DNA from: Ptychodera flava
Lineage: Eukaryota > Hemichordata > Enteropneusta > Ptychoderidae
Direction of reading: 5' to 3'
DNA: 64,000 bases
Assembly (NCBI RefSeq): GCF_041260155.1
Contig: NC_091934.1
Coordinates: 46,813,342-46,877,341 of the forward strand
The position numbers and the translations under genes are program-made. Below, in pieces: positions 20,401 through 31,822 of the stretch (the stretch's first letter is position 1; each line of letters opens with the position of its first letter). The notes under the pieces were generated by a model, which saw only the letters and a program-made list of their open reading frames with translations, was not told where the DNA came from and did no database searches.

Positions 20401-23400
20401 ACATCAATCAGGTAACATGCCAGATATGTCCACCATCTGTGGTTCTTGCGCCCAGTGTGAAAGTACTTGCGCTTCTGGTTGGCTCGGTCGACGCCTCCCA
20501 TGTACCGGCGATAATTATACAGCGACAGAGGCACTTGTCGCCGCTCGTCTCCCTCCCCCACTGGCACGCACTCCAAGGGTGGATAGACCGTATTCAAGAT
20601 CAGCACCTGAGCGTTACTATCCTGATAAGCAGTGATGTTAAGACGAGAGTCCGTTCTGGTCGTGGCTTTCATATCCCCAACAGACAGAGGAAGGCGCTTC
20701 CTCTTACCCGGCGGAATTAATTGAGGGGGCATGGTGCGACGATTACGGCGGTTAAAACTCCCGACCATGTAGATCCCGGTCTCCATCAGCTCTCTAGCAG
20801 TAACGACCGTGCTAAACAGGCTATCACAGAATAGGCTGTGATTATATCCACAGAATGGCTGGACCAGCTCCATCGTAATTCTTTTCACCACACCTCGCTC
20901 CTGCCGTCTCCCATCAGTCCGATCCCGATATTTCACACCTAGGTACGGTGCAAAGTTAGCTATGTATGCAGTGGTGGAGTCGCACAGCTGCCATATCTTG
21001 AAACCGTCTCGATCAGGCTTATGCGGTAATCTCTGCTTAAATTTAGAACGGCCCTTAAATCGCACCATGCCCTCGTCGATGGAGATCTCTCTACCCATCT
21101 TATAATTATTTACGCACCGGTCAACTATGGGCTCCATCCATGGATTGATTTTATACAGGGGATCCTCCTGACACCGACGTCGGCGGCGTGCCTCATCAGG
21201 ATCACGACGTGGATCGTTCTCTGGGTCTGCCAGATGAAGTATCGCATAAGCTGCTGAAAGCGACTGCGGGTAATCACAGTAGAAATACCCTGGTTTCTCA
21301 GAAAGGGATCGCTAGACCAATAATCCTCCACTGATGATTTACGGTCGATACCCATACAGACTAAGACGCCAATGAACGCCTGCACCTCTCGGTAGTCAGC
21401 GTTACGCCAGTATTTATCTATTTTCCTAGCGATATGTCGCTGGTGGAATTTGGCGTATTTATTAGTCTCGTCCTTGGCCAATCTGATCAGTGTAGCTGGA
21501 ATAAACTTAAAAAAGTAATCGAGCTCACGGGCGTGGCTGGGCAAGGTGAAAGTCGGTCCTCTCTCATGGTCAAAATCGGTCTCCTCAAATATATTAGCAT
21601 CGGTAGTCTCCGACATACGCCAGACAGGAGGGGTGTCGTCCTCCGCCAACACAGCAGCAACGTCATCATCGTCGTCAGAGCTTGCCTCACCTACATACTG
21701 CCTGTCATAAAAGTCATCGTCCTCTGCCGCATCCTCGTCAACCTCCGAGTCGGACTCAGCGGTGATATCACCGTCGTCTGGGCGTCTGGCCTGAACTCGC
21801 CCGTAGCGGCATCAAGGATCATATCTGGCTCAAAATCAGGTGGGCTATCCTGATAACGAACCCTCCGCACTATCTTTTTCGGCGGGGACATCGCAGCACA
21901 CGAAACTATGGCAGGAGCGGGCTCGGCAGCCTCTGCTGATGACGAGGACTCAAGCTCTTTCGCACTGGGCACAGGAACTCTCCTGACGCAGGATGAGGGC
22001 TCATAGAAGCAACAGGTGGTGTCTCTCCCGGAGCAGCCGGGGGAGAACCAATGGCATCAGCCGTCTCATTACTCACTGTCTCACTAGCAGCAGCAGACGT
22101 AGTCTGTGCAGGTGAAGTATCTCCCACAAGAGCAGATGTAGTCTCTGCAGGTGAAGTAGTCTCTCCCGGAGCAGCCGGGTGAGAACCACTGGCAACCGGT
22201 GACCCGTCATCATCCTCATCGGCAGAACGATCGGTCTTACGTTTACGCTTACCACTGGGTTTTTCAGCCGGAGATGGCTTCGCCTTACGGGAGCGTTTCT
22301 TGCCCGACTTCTTAGAACGTTTACTAGGGACATCACAACGATCGCTACCACTACCGCCCGGAGACTCTGCATCTTTGAGCTTCAGTCGTCTGCTCGCCTT
22401 CAGAAAACTTTTGCGGTCCGTCAAGCTCATGTCTGGAACAGTGTCGACAGACTAGCAGGTCCCTCCCTTTTAAAGCCACAGGGAAACAAAGCCCTGGACA
22501 TGATTGGACGCAGGGGTGTTAATATATGCATCCACCTGTTATTATAATGGACCTACGGCAATCAGTCCACCAACCGGCGCTGACATTCCTACCCGTCATG
22601 TAAATTGCCTGTCCGCACCATTTGATATGCTAATAATACTCATTTGCGATGCAAATCCCTCGAGCACTTAGCATAACATAGTCAATGTCATTAGCATCTC
22701 AACTTGACATTCCGTCCAGCTGGGTACGTGGCATGCGCACCTGCCACCCAAGGACGTTGGCCCAAGCCCATGTTTAGTACGGGTGGGAAACCCGTATCTT
22801 TAACCTCATGTCCCTTCTAAGTACGCCTGCGCAGGGCGTATTGTCATCCAAGTCGGTGACAAGCCAACCCGACAGATTGCCCATTAAGCAGTAATGGACT
22901 GGCCGTCTCGTTCTTGTACGGCAACGAACAGTGCTTCAGCGGCTTGTTTAGGTCATAACCGTCGCCTGCCGAGCGGCTTACCCAACTAAGGCGGTCAAAG
23001 ATGAAGGATGCCAAAATTGTCAACGGCTGTCTCGGCCTCGTCCGTTGGGCAAACATGGCTCCTTCAAATAACGTGGCCAGCACGTCTACGTCATCAGCGG
23101 TGATGACGACCCGTCATTGACGCCCGAGTGCGTAAAACTCGGAATATACCGACAGGTACCTCTACCTGAGTCGGTCATACTACGGTATAAACCAAACACA
23201 GGTCTGCCAACTCCGTTAGACTCGGCCGTTAGCCGAACTTCACAGGGACAACATAGGCGTAACAAGTCGGTGAACAACGGTTCACGCACCTAACCGCAGC
23301 CGCCAAGTCGGTGAACAATGGTATCAAATTTTGAGGCCATGTTCCTGAATGGCAAGGCTGAGGCGGTGTGTTTCGTTGCACGGCTTGAACGTCTAGAGCC

Positions 23401-26400
23401 AAGTGCAGCCGACAACGTCCAACATCTGAGTGGGTAGTCTTTTCGAGAAGGTAACAAGTCGGTTAAAAGCGGTGGTTACCCTTCACAAATGTCGCTCAAG
23501 TCCGTTCGGATCAGTTCCATGTCAGGGACTAATCAAGCCGAGTCCGTCAAATCCGTCCGCACTTCCCGTCAATCAGGACCAAGTCCGTGATTTTCGTCTC
23601 GCACCATTGGCAAAAAATTGCACCGCCAGCTGAGGCGGTCTTAGGCGGTTGCCTTAGAGAAAGCCGAGTCCGTCAAATCCGTCCGCACTTCCCGTCAATC
23701 AGGACCAAGTCCGTGATTTTCGTCTCGCACCATTGGCAAAAAATTGCACCGCCAGCTGAGGCGGTCTTAGGCGGTTGCCTTACAGATTAGCGTTGCCGAG
23801 ACGGTCAATTTCGGCCGCAATCTATGTAGTGCCTCAGAGCCAAGTTACCCCAAACTCCGCTAGAATACGTCAACGTGCTAACCTGCCAAGTACGCTACTC
23901 GTCCCCCCAAAAAAACCAGTCCCCCACCGGGGTGGGGACTGGCTGGGTAGCTTCCGCACCTTTCCCTGTCGTTGGACTCTCTGTGAACCCATTTCGAGAG
24001 CAAACGCCGTTCCTCGCCCAAAACCTGTCCTCGAACGACCCCTAGCGCGAGCAGGTTTGCTACACGTAGTTCCGTCGACTAGGCAGGAAAGGGGGTACCA
24101 AAAAGTAGCCCGATTTCACCGCCTTGGCAGGATAACGGCCGTGGCCTGCTCAGATTCTAGCTACACCGAATTTCAAGCGGATTTTCACCGACTTGGCAGG
24201 AAAAGGGTTAATGGGAATTCTCAGACTGGCACTGTAATCAAGTAATTAGGTTAAAGTATTTTTGTATGAGTTTTTCTAGAAGGCCAGCTACACTGATCTG
24301 CCTCCCCCCCATCCCCAAGGGTTGCTGTATTAACGATTCCTGAACCGGCATAAAATTGCACTATACAAATTCACATGGTCGGAGCAAAAATATTCTTGAA
24401 CATGATTCAATTTACAGTAAAATGATGCCCTGAATGTGCCAACTTTTTTTCTGGTTTTTCGAGTACTAGTTAGATTCTAGGACTGCAGTGGTAAATATAA
24501 CTTATCAAAATTCAAAAATCTTATTAAGCATACATGTACATATACACAGTACGTGGTTTATCCCATGATGCAACTCGATTCGTACACACAGAGATCACCA
24601 TTCTACCACCGAGGGCGCCATTACAATTCTGACTAAAGCTGTCCAAAAATAGCCCCCAGCTTGAAATTGAGGTCGAATGCGTACGCATGACTTTTATCCT
24701 CGTTCGCAGTTACGTCAATGTGATAGCCCGAAAGACGTACATTTGCCCTTTTGGGGATATTTTTAGCTATCTCTTCTCTGGTTTTTTATCAATGATGCCT
24801 GAAAGAGTGCATACGCCATTGCCATGCTTGCTCCGAGTAAAATTATGTTCCAGGATTTTTATTTGACCGTCATTTGGAAATTTCAGCGCAATTATTTAGT
24901 AAAAAATGAGATTTTTAACGGAATTTTGGCTATTTCTCGATTACAAACGTGGATTTTGAGAAATGGTCAACATTAGATTGTCGTGCAACTAAATACGATT
25001 CCAACGATATACTGCTTGCCTATGTTGACCCCAAAATCGAGGGAGGAGATAGAGTTTGAAAACAGACAGTCACATCGGAATGAAAAATGTACTTTGCCAT
25101 GTTATAATTTTGCTTTTGTATGCACATGCACTCAGGCTTACGCTCGCTTGTGCCGGGATTAAAATCGTACGAGACACGGCGCTGAAACAAATACAAATGA
25201 CATGGCTCATTGCTGTATCTGTGTATTGTGTACCGGTATTAATCATGTAATTTCTCGATCGCACGAAATATGAATCAATGTTCATTTTTGCACGGTCCTT
25301 GAACTGTAAAGACTAGAACAGATAGGAACGTGGCTTTGCATTGCCAACTGTTGACAAAACCTTTTGTTACGATGCGTTTTTAGGGTTGCGTTGCCGTCTT
25401 CTCCCGGGGACCGGCTGATGTAAACAACACTGGCCGTACGTAAAACTACAAAGGCGCTACGCAGTACGCTGTTTCTGCACGATCACAGGATACTGAAGTG
25501 TTTACAGAACTTTCACGATCGCTTGTTGAAAACTGCGGTCGTTAAATCCTCACACCCGGCGTCAACAGCTTTGCTGGTTTGGAAGGGGTGTCGATTCAGT
25601 GCAGCTTGCGTTCGCCGAAATGTGTTTCTGTCAGTGTCACCGCGTAGCCAGAGCTGACATGACATTCAGTAACTCGGTAATGCATGCTATCAATGTATCA
25701 GACATCGCAGCATTTGTGCTAAAAGTTCAATCCTTATATCTGGCCGATGATAAATACATATACGTGAATACAAGAAAAACTTCCACTGTCAGTCTAAATA
25801 TTTTCGAGGCGATCGCAACGCGCTGATGACTGTCTCTGCATGTACTCAACTATTGTATCGTGTTTCTATGGTGCATACGCGCAATGGGGATAACGGGCAG
25901 GCCGATCTCCGTGTGTACAAATCGCATTGCATCATGGGTACTTTCACGTACTGTGATATATGCACCCAATGTGTTCCTCCTTAGCTATGCAAATTAATTG
26001 GGAAACACTGAAGAAGTTTACAAATCCCCATAATACTAGGGGTTCAAGTTGGTTAAAATAGTTAGGGGCCGTCAATAATAAAAGCTGACGCACAAGAAAT
26101 GTAATTACCCCCTCTCTCCCCCCTCAAAACGAAAGTTCTTATGCAAAATCAATTTCCTATTATGATACCGTTTCTGACAAACCCACACGCACCTCTCCAT
26201 TCCGCACGCCCATGAAAAAATACCGGAAGGGCACATTAATTATTAAACCTCAACTTTACGTGTTTCACTTTTTAAGAAAAGGTTTCACATACATGCTTCA
26301 AGTTGAAAGAGCATACACATTTTTATTTCACACTCATGTCTTTTCGTTGTCTTTTCTGTCTCCGTATTTTGTGGTCATTCTGTTCTCGATGAACGCGAAG

Positions 26401-29400
26401 GTAGTTTTGCGTTCTCGCTGCAAAGTCGCACTTTGAAAACAATATAAAATGCTTATGCGATTTTGACGCACACAAAACTAAATAAGCTTTTACCCCCTCC
26501 CCCCTAAACAAAAGAATTACGTTTGTCGTGCATTACTTTTATTATCGATGGCCCCTTAGGGAATTCCCACTAACAAAACACTGTTTTTGTAATAAAGGCT
26601 TGACCCTGTGTCCTTAATGAAATGTCTGGATTTGGTCACAAATGTTGCAGCTGAAGCTGTAACATGAAGTTCAACAGCTTTTTACAGTGTTTTCTGTAAT
26701 GAATCTGGAAATCTTTTCACACACGAAATATCATAAATAAATATAAATATTATAAATAAATAGTTAAAAGGACCTGATAAATGCTTGTCTAACGTACTCT
26801 TCATTAAATTACTTTCTAACTGAAGATTAAATCAGAAATGCGAGATAATTTGATTCGTGTCATACTTACAGCTGAACGTTGTGTAATAAGCTGAGACGCA
26901 TTGAACTTTGCTACAACACTCTTCAAGACTTCATTTAAAATAGATGGAAGCACTCTGTCATCATAGTCTACACCAACCAGACGATACATATCTGGCAATG
27001 ACATAGAATCAGGTCTGTGCAGAACACGGATACCAATGTTGACAACTTGAAGATCTGCAGGTCAAAAGAAAGTTGTGACATGGTGAATTCAGAAACGTTA
27101 TTTCAGGGATGTCCTGTCCTCCTGACCCTAAGACGTTAAAGATCACAGTTACCATGTTGTACTAAGTCGAAAGAAAGGGTCATTTTGCATGAATTGCCGT
27201 CTAAACTATTTGCTATCAATTCTTTTGATTTCATAATTCATCCATTCACTGCCCATCAATATTCTCATCCCTTTCACAACAATATTTTGTTCCAAATCAA
27301 TTGTTAATAATTTGGAACCTACACTTCATATTCACTGCATGAGTTTGGAACTTTATTTTGCAGTAACTCAAATCCTGCCAAGCTGATGGACATTGTATGG
27401 ATCCTCCAAGGGTTTCTAGGGGATGGCTTTCAGAGACCACTATCTTGCCAGGTCACAGTTATACTATCTGGTCTACATAAAATAGCCGTCCAAGTCCAGT
27501 GACACACACCGTGTTTAAGTCACTTTTAGGATGCTAAAACTGTCAAGCTGGGTACAACACATTCATCCATATGTGACATGGCACATTGATGAAAATCTCT
27601 TTATCACTTTGTACTGATTTGACAGGAAGTGAGAGTGTCAGGCTGTGCACAAAACAAGGTATTTTTGGAGACCAGCAGGATACAGACATAGCACAAAACA
27701 AGGTTATTTTTGGAGACCAGCAGGATACAGACATAGCACAAAACAAGGTATTTTTGAGACCAGCAGGATACAGACATAGCACAAATTCACAAGCAATGGT
27801 TGACACAAGTTAGATTTGATATTTCTTATGAAGAAAAGAAATACTATGAAGCTGCATTTCTTGATAAACAGTCTTTTTCAGCATATTCATAAACTCTTTA
27901 CTTTGATAACAGTGGTAAATATATGACCTGCAATTATGCCCTCATCTCATGAAAACAACAACAAAGTCAGTATTTTTGTTAAGAGTGGCACCTAGGTATA
28001 TTTTACCTTAGTACAGTACGCAATGATTATCCCTTTTCCTGCCAAGTCCATATTTCACCACCAGGGCAAGATGGTTAAAATTAATGAAACACACATATTC
28101 CATATGGTGTATTTTAACATAATACTGTACTTTGAAAGCTGTTGAAAACATAAATACTATAAACTTGATTTTTTTGGACTAAAGATGCTATAACAGACCA
28201 AGCCAAGTGGGTGAAAATACGTCATGTTTTGGCTCAATACCGCTTTTTACTGACTTGGCTGATGGGGAAGTGATACTGTCTGGCAGGAAAAAGGGTTATA
28301 CTGAGGTTCCCCTTGATATATCAGGAGACAACAGAAATGGTGCCAGGGTTCCAAAACCACTAGCTATGTACTTAAACCTCAACAAAACCAAAGAGAGTGG
28401 CGGGAGTATTCTCAATCTTTTCAGTGATAAAAACATAAAAATGTGAACCAACCTTTGCTTCCAGTTGGAGATGTGATCTTCTTCGGTCTTGTGCGGATGT
28501 CATAAATAATTGGATATTGAAACCATGGAATCCGAAGATGTAAACCCTCTGCCATGATGTCTTTTTGTAAACCACCGATACGATTGAAGAGGATTGCACG
28601 GTGACCACCTTCCACTGAAAGAAGAACAAATCTAGATCATTACAACACAAGTTCCTTCCACTGAAAAAGAAATGATTCTAGATCACACGATGAAAAGATT
28701 CTTCCACTGATTAGAATAAAAACCTGCAGTACATCTTTCAATGACAAGTAGCAATGGAATGCTGAAGTACTTTCTGACTTCGGGTCACTCTTGTTGAAAA
28801 GTTTAAAAATCAGTGTAAGAATTGAAGAAATGATTCAGACGAAAAAAATCATCTCTTGTTGGGGAGAGTGAGCATGTCATATGTACTGGTCCGCTGAACG
28901 TGAAGGACAATTATTTATAGTAAGAAATACAAGAGTGAGGGAGCTGCAATGCCTTTAATATCACTCTATTTATGTCTGCGGTCTCAAGTATTTAGTAAGT
29001 ATATCATAAAAGGACTCCGACTAGGCGTTTTTTTAAGGGTAATGTGAGCCACTTAGACTGTTTTTGGGTTTGGCAAAAGAATATTATAACAAGACTAAGA
29101 AGTATGTGAAACTTATTAGGTGCACACTGTTATGCTGTGTGAAATGCGAGCCACCACTTCTTGGTTTGGTTAAGGTTTGTGCCACAACACAAAAGTATAA
29201 AACCTTTGAGTTACTTTGTATGATGACATCACCGATCTCACCTGCATCATCAGTTACAGTAATATTACTGGAAGTAGTATAGTGGAGAGCTTAGTAATTT
29301 ATACTATTCAACGTTAAAGGCAATATTGCAAAAGAAATACCGTACCAGAAATAAAAACGTTCGCGTATGAGGTTTTGGAGACGGAGACATTTCGAAGAAA

Positions 29401-29643
29401 TGTCCAGAAAACTGGCATGCACGGAGGTACCATTAGGAATACTGACCATGTGATTCGTTTAAATTCGGCCATGTCGGACTCGACACCAACGCTGCATGCA
29501 GTACCGTACAACTTACCCGTGTACATAGATTCTTTGATTCCGTAACCTAGAGCACCAGCTGCGATTAGTAGTTTGACGCCAGTCCCTAAACCAGCTGGTC
29601 CTTTACCCATTCGCCCAACAAAATCGCCAAGTTTTTGTGCCAT
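14497..29643 (-). CDS. PHB2: Prohibitin-2, complete, seven coding exons
   Basis: Exons, in order of translation: 29517-29643, 28453-28614, 26870-27054, 18147-18237, 16138-16280, 15110-15187, 14497-14613. They sum to 903 nt, 300 residues plus stop, against 299 in human PHB2, and all phases agree. The protein starts [18 protein letters not shown], has a single N-terminal membrane segment (about residues 22-42, [12 protein letters not shown]) and the SPFH/band-7 core: [78 protein letters not shown] helical coiled-coil region follows ([15 protein letters not shown]) and the end is [14 protein letters not shown] to VDNKKK. With PHB1 it forms ring scaffolds in the mitochondrial inner membrane. Intron 5 is AT-AC (separate entry). 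Introns 3 and 4 carry a piggyBac and a Tc1 element, and neither breaks an exon. Confidence 0.97.
15188..16137 (-). other. PHB2: U12-type AT-AC intron 5 of prohibitin-2
   Basis: On the minus strand the exon ends GCTAAAATG and the intron opens ATATCCTTT, the U12 donor consensus. It closes TTCTTAACTTGTATTTCTAC before ATTGGAGAATCA. The branch motif TTCTTAAC lies about 13 nt from the terminal AC, within the 10-20 nt typical of the minor spliceosome. Only this joint gives the conserved reading [20 protein letters not shown], where human has [20 protein letters not shown]. Reading on past the donor gives residues unlike any prohibitin. Confidence 0.9.
16519..17649 (+). mobile_element. Tc1/mariner-type element, internally deleted
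   Basis: Perfect 29-bp inverted repeats start CAGACCCGCCAGAAAGTATT, and TA lies just outside each end (16517-16518 and 17650-17651). At 1131 bp it is shorter than a full Tc1 element (about 1.6 kb). It lies in intron 4 of prohibitin-2, in the opposite sense to the gene. Identical ends suggest a fairly recent arrival or mobilisation by a full-length sister. Confidence 0.95.
16953..17500 (+). pseudogene. Tc1-type transposase remnant
   Basis: The first 110 or so codons are intact: [20 protein letters not shown] starts a paired-like helix-turn-helix ([20 protein letters not shown]), followed by the GRPRLT linker and a second DNA-binding half. Homology then changes frame near 17320 and again near 17390; fragments [14 protein letters not shown] and [20 protein letters not shown] remain, and the latter holds the first catalytic Asp. 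The second Asp and the Glu of the DDE triad are missing and only about 150 bp separate the remnant from the inverted repeat. It cannot be an active enzyme. Confidence 0.88.
19481..19862. repeat. Tandem duplication inside the piggyBac left end
   Basis: A unit of about 194 bp containing ATGCGATCCATAGATAGTAT and CGACGTCCGAGTGCATGGTC occurs twice head to tail, with short partial echoes after. It is non-coding. Confidence 0.85.
19956..22430 (-). pseudogene. piggyBac transposase, frameshifted
   Basis: An N-terminal basic, Ser/Thr/Pro-rich region (22430 to about 21970, [30 protein letters not shown]) and an acidic stretch precede the DDE_Tnp_1_7 core. The core shows [47 protein letters not shown] (first Asp), [14 protein letters not shown] (second Asp) and [15 protein letters not shown] (third Asp). 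The C-terminal cysteine domain ([22 protein letters not shown]) is intact. The largest intact piece is 19956-21137. Homology changes frame about three times (near 21960, 21785 and 21235), so it is inactive although all three catalytic Asp residues survive. Confidence 0.9.
23535..23785. repeat. 126-bp tandem duplication inside the piggyBac right end
   Basis: Two nearly identical copies (23535-23660 and 23661-23785) start AAGCCGAGTCCGTCAAATCC and contain GGCAAAAAATTGCACCGCC. Both carry words like those of the element's ends. Confidence 0.9.
24212..26869. other. Remainder of prohibitin-2 intron 3, nothing recognised
   Basis: This is ordinary intron sequence with some CpG-richer patches near 25330-25640. 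Short open frames on both strands have no recognisable product. Confidence 0.5.
27640..27790. repeat. Minisatellite of about 47 bp, three copies
   Basis: Three head-to-tail copies carry the words AGCACAAAACAAGGT and GACCAGCAGGATACAGACAT, in intron 2 of prohibitin-2. Confidence 0.85.
28031..28295. mobile_element. Short non-autonomous piggyBac relative
   Basis: It starts CCCTTTTCCTGCCAAGTCC and ends, inverted, CCCTTTTTCCTGCCAGACA, the same terminal word as the 5.5 kb element at 18666-24207. TTAT lies on both sides (28027-28030 and 28296-28299) instead of the usual TTAA. There is no coding capacity. It lies in intron 2 of prohibitin-2. Confidence 0.75.
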
Positions 29644-31373
29644 TTTGCTGTGTATGACTGACTAAAATGTCTTTAACCCTACCGTGACCTCGTCCCTTTC
29701 CACATGGGTTTTGTAACTGCGCTGATAGCTAGTGCGCAATATACCCAAAGTAGCTCTCGCCATGAGCGATACTCTCGCGTGATTTTACAAGCAAGACTTG
29801 ACGCCCTACCCCATTTCTACCGCTGGCTGCGCTGCTCACGATAGGCGAAGCTCGGCAGCGGTACAAATGTTGCAGGTGACCATATTACAATATCAGATAT
29901 TGATTGTTATTGTTTTGTTTTGTTTTGTTTGTTTGTTTTTTTTTGGGGGGGGGGGCCGACGTCTATTCCATATTTTTTATAACTACCATTGGAAATTTTC
30001 AATCGAGCAAAACAATAAAAAAATCTTTGCGTAAACTGTGTCTTGTGTGAGAGCTATTAGGGATTGAACATGATGAGGGTTTGATATTTTCATTTAATAT
30101 AAGATTTTAGGATTGGCCAGTTGATTCACAATTTATTTTTGTGCAGGACAGAAATGGCTATGCAAAGATTTGAAAACCAATTCAAATCAAGACGGTTTCT
30201 ATAGTCAGCAACATTTGAAAAGCACTAACCCTCCACAATTACTGTAGTCCATCCAAGCGATAAGGTGGAATGTTACTCTGGCAACAAATCATTGTTCACT
30301 AATTTTTTTTACAATATTTCACTGATGGGCTGCTGGGTCACTACGAAGCCTTTGAAGCAGATAGAATCTAAAAATTTCATTTTTCCTCAAATTAACCAAA
30401 AGGTTTACAATTTCATATTTATTTTATTTTAGTTCTAAACTTGCAAAGTGACTCCTGATATCCATTCTTTGTAATGAGAGCGGCGCATACAATTCTTAAA
30501 GTGGAGACTTTTATTGAAATAATGTTAAACTTGGGATCTATTAATAGAAAGTTTTTCAGGAAATGTTCTGTTAATCTTGACTGGAACACTTGTGTCCTTG
30601 ACTTTTTTGGTCAGTCCAATGTAGTGCAGAGCAATTCCTGTCTATGTAACCCGCAATGTGAAAGGAAAGAGTGTGTGCTTTATCTGCCAGTTTGTCTTGG
30701 CAACTTAGACATGCCATATCTGTTTATATTTTTATATTTGTACATCTACCTGATTTTATATTTGAGGTGTATCTATTAATGAAAAGCAATCAAGAAATGC
30801 ACACTTTGTCTTATGCTAAGGGTCAAACTGCATGATATTGAAATGCATTGTGGGTAAAAAGTACTTCTCCCCATAGCAAGAGTTTGAGATAGTAATCTGA
30901 TCAATTCTTTTCACACAGATGTAATCATTTTTGAAGCAAAAAGTTCTGTAAGTTTGTGGAACTATCTAAGCTCATCCATCTTTTCATCTTTTTCAGCATT
31001 TCTTGTATGAAATTCATGTATAACCTAAACTTTACTCTGACTTCTGTATGGTCTTGTGTTTCCTTGTAGAAATCTGCCATATTGAAAATATGGTCGATCG
31101 CCTGAAACTTCTATGACTCACTTAGGTGGCAAAATCATATTTAAAGGTACAGATAATTGTTTGCCATCTGTAGAACCTGGGAAAGATGTCCGCAAAGTAA
31201 ACCAGAGAAAACAGAGATAAGTTTGAAATGAAATACTTTGATTTTATTATCTTTTCAATAAAATAAAGATAGAGGGTATTCTTCCATTTTTACAATATTT
31301 GACTGTTGCCTAGCAACAACATTAGATAAACACACAATTTGATGATTGCACACTAAAGTTAAATTTCATTTCA

Positions 31374-31822
31374 CGACAGCTCACTATGGTAGCTATGATG
31401 ATAGCTAACTATGGTAGCTATGATGATATCTATGGAAGCTATGATGATAGCTAACTATGGTAGCTATGATGATAGCTATGGTAGCTAACTATGATGATAG
31501 CTAACTATGGTAGCTATGATGATGGCTAACTATGGTAGCTATGATGATATCTATGGTAGCTATGATGATAGCTAACTATGGTAGCTATGATGATGGCTAA
31601 CTATGGTAGCTATGATGATAGCTAACTATGGTAGCTATGATGATGGCTAACTATGGTAGCTATGATGATATCTATGGTAGCTATGATGATAGCTAACTAT
31701 GGTAGCTATGATGATGGCTAACTATGGTAGCTATGATGATATCTATGGTAGCTATGATGATAGCTAACTATGGTAGCTATGATGATGGCTAACTATGGTA
31801 GCTATGATGATAGCTAACTATG
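31374..31822. repeat. Minisatellite, GATAGCTAACTATGGTAGCTAT type
   Basis: About 450 bp of head-to-tail units alternate between 'gatgatagctaactatggtagctat' and shorter 'gatgatatctatggtagctat' forms. AGCTA and TAGCT make the unit partly palindromic. Confidence 0.95.

Larger units (their letters stand above)
18666..24207 (-). mobile_element. piggyBac-superfamily DNA transposon, 5.5 kb
   Basis: TTAA flanks both ends (18662-18665 and 24208-24211), the piggyBac target. Ends are CCCTTTTCCTGCC inverted, followed by subterminal copies of CCAAGTCGGTSAAAA. GC content is much higher than the surrounding host DNA. The transposase occupies 19956-22430 on the minus strand. The remaining 3 kb are non-coding and full of degenerate copies of the end words (cttggcagg, aagtcggt, gaggcggt), probably transposase-binding repeats. 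It lies in intron 3 of prohibitin-2, in the same sense as the gene. A short relative lies at 28031-28295. Confidence 0.93.

Noticed and set aside
20052-20720. Plus-strand open frame of 222 residues
   Set aside because: It is antisense to the intact piggyBac catalytic core on the minus strand.
22073-22430. Alternative minus-strand frame of Arg/Leu-rich protein
   Set aside because: It is a shadow of the GC-rich N-terminal transposase region in the piggyBac element.
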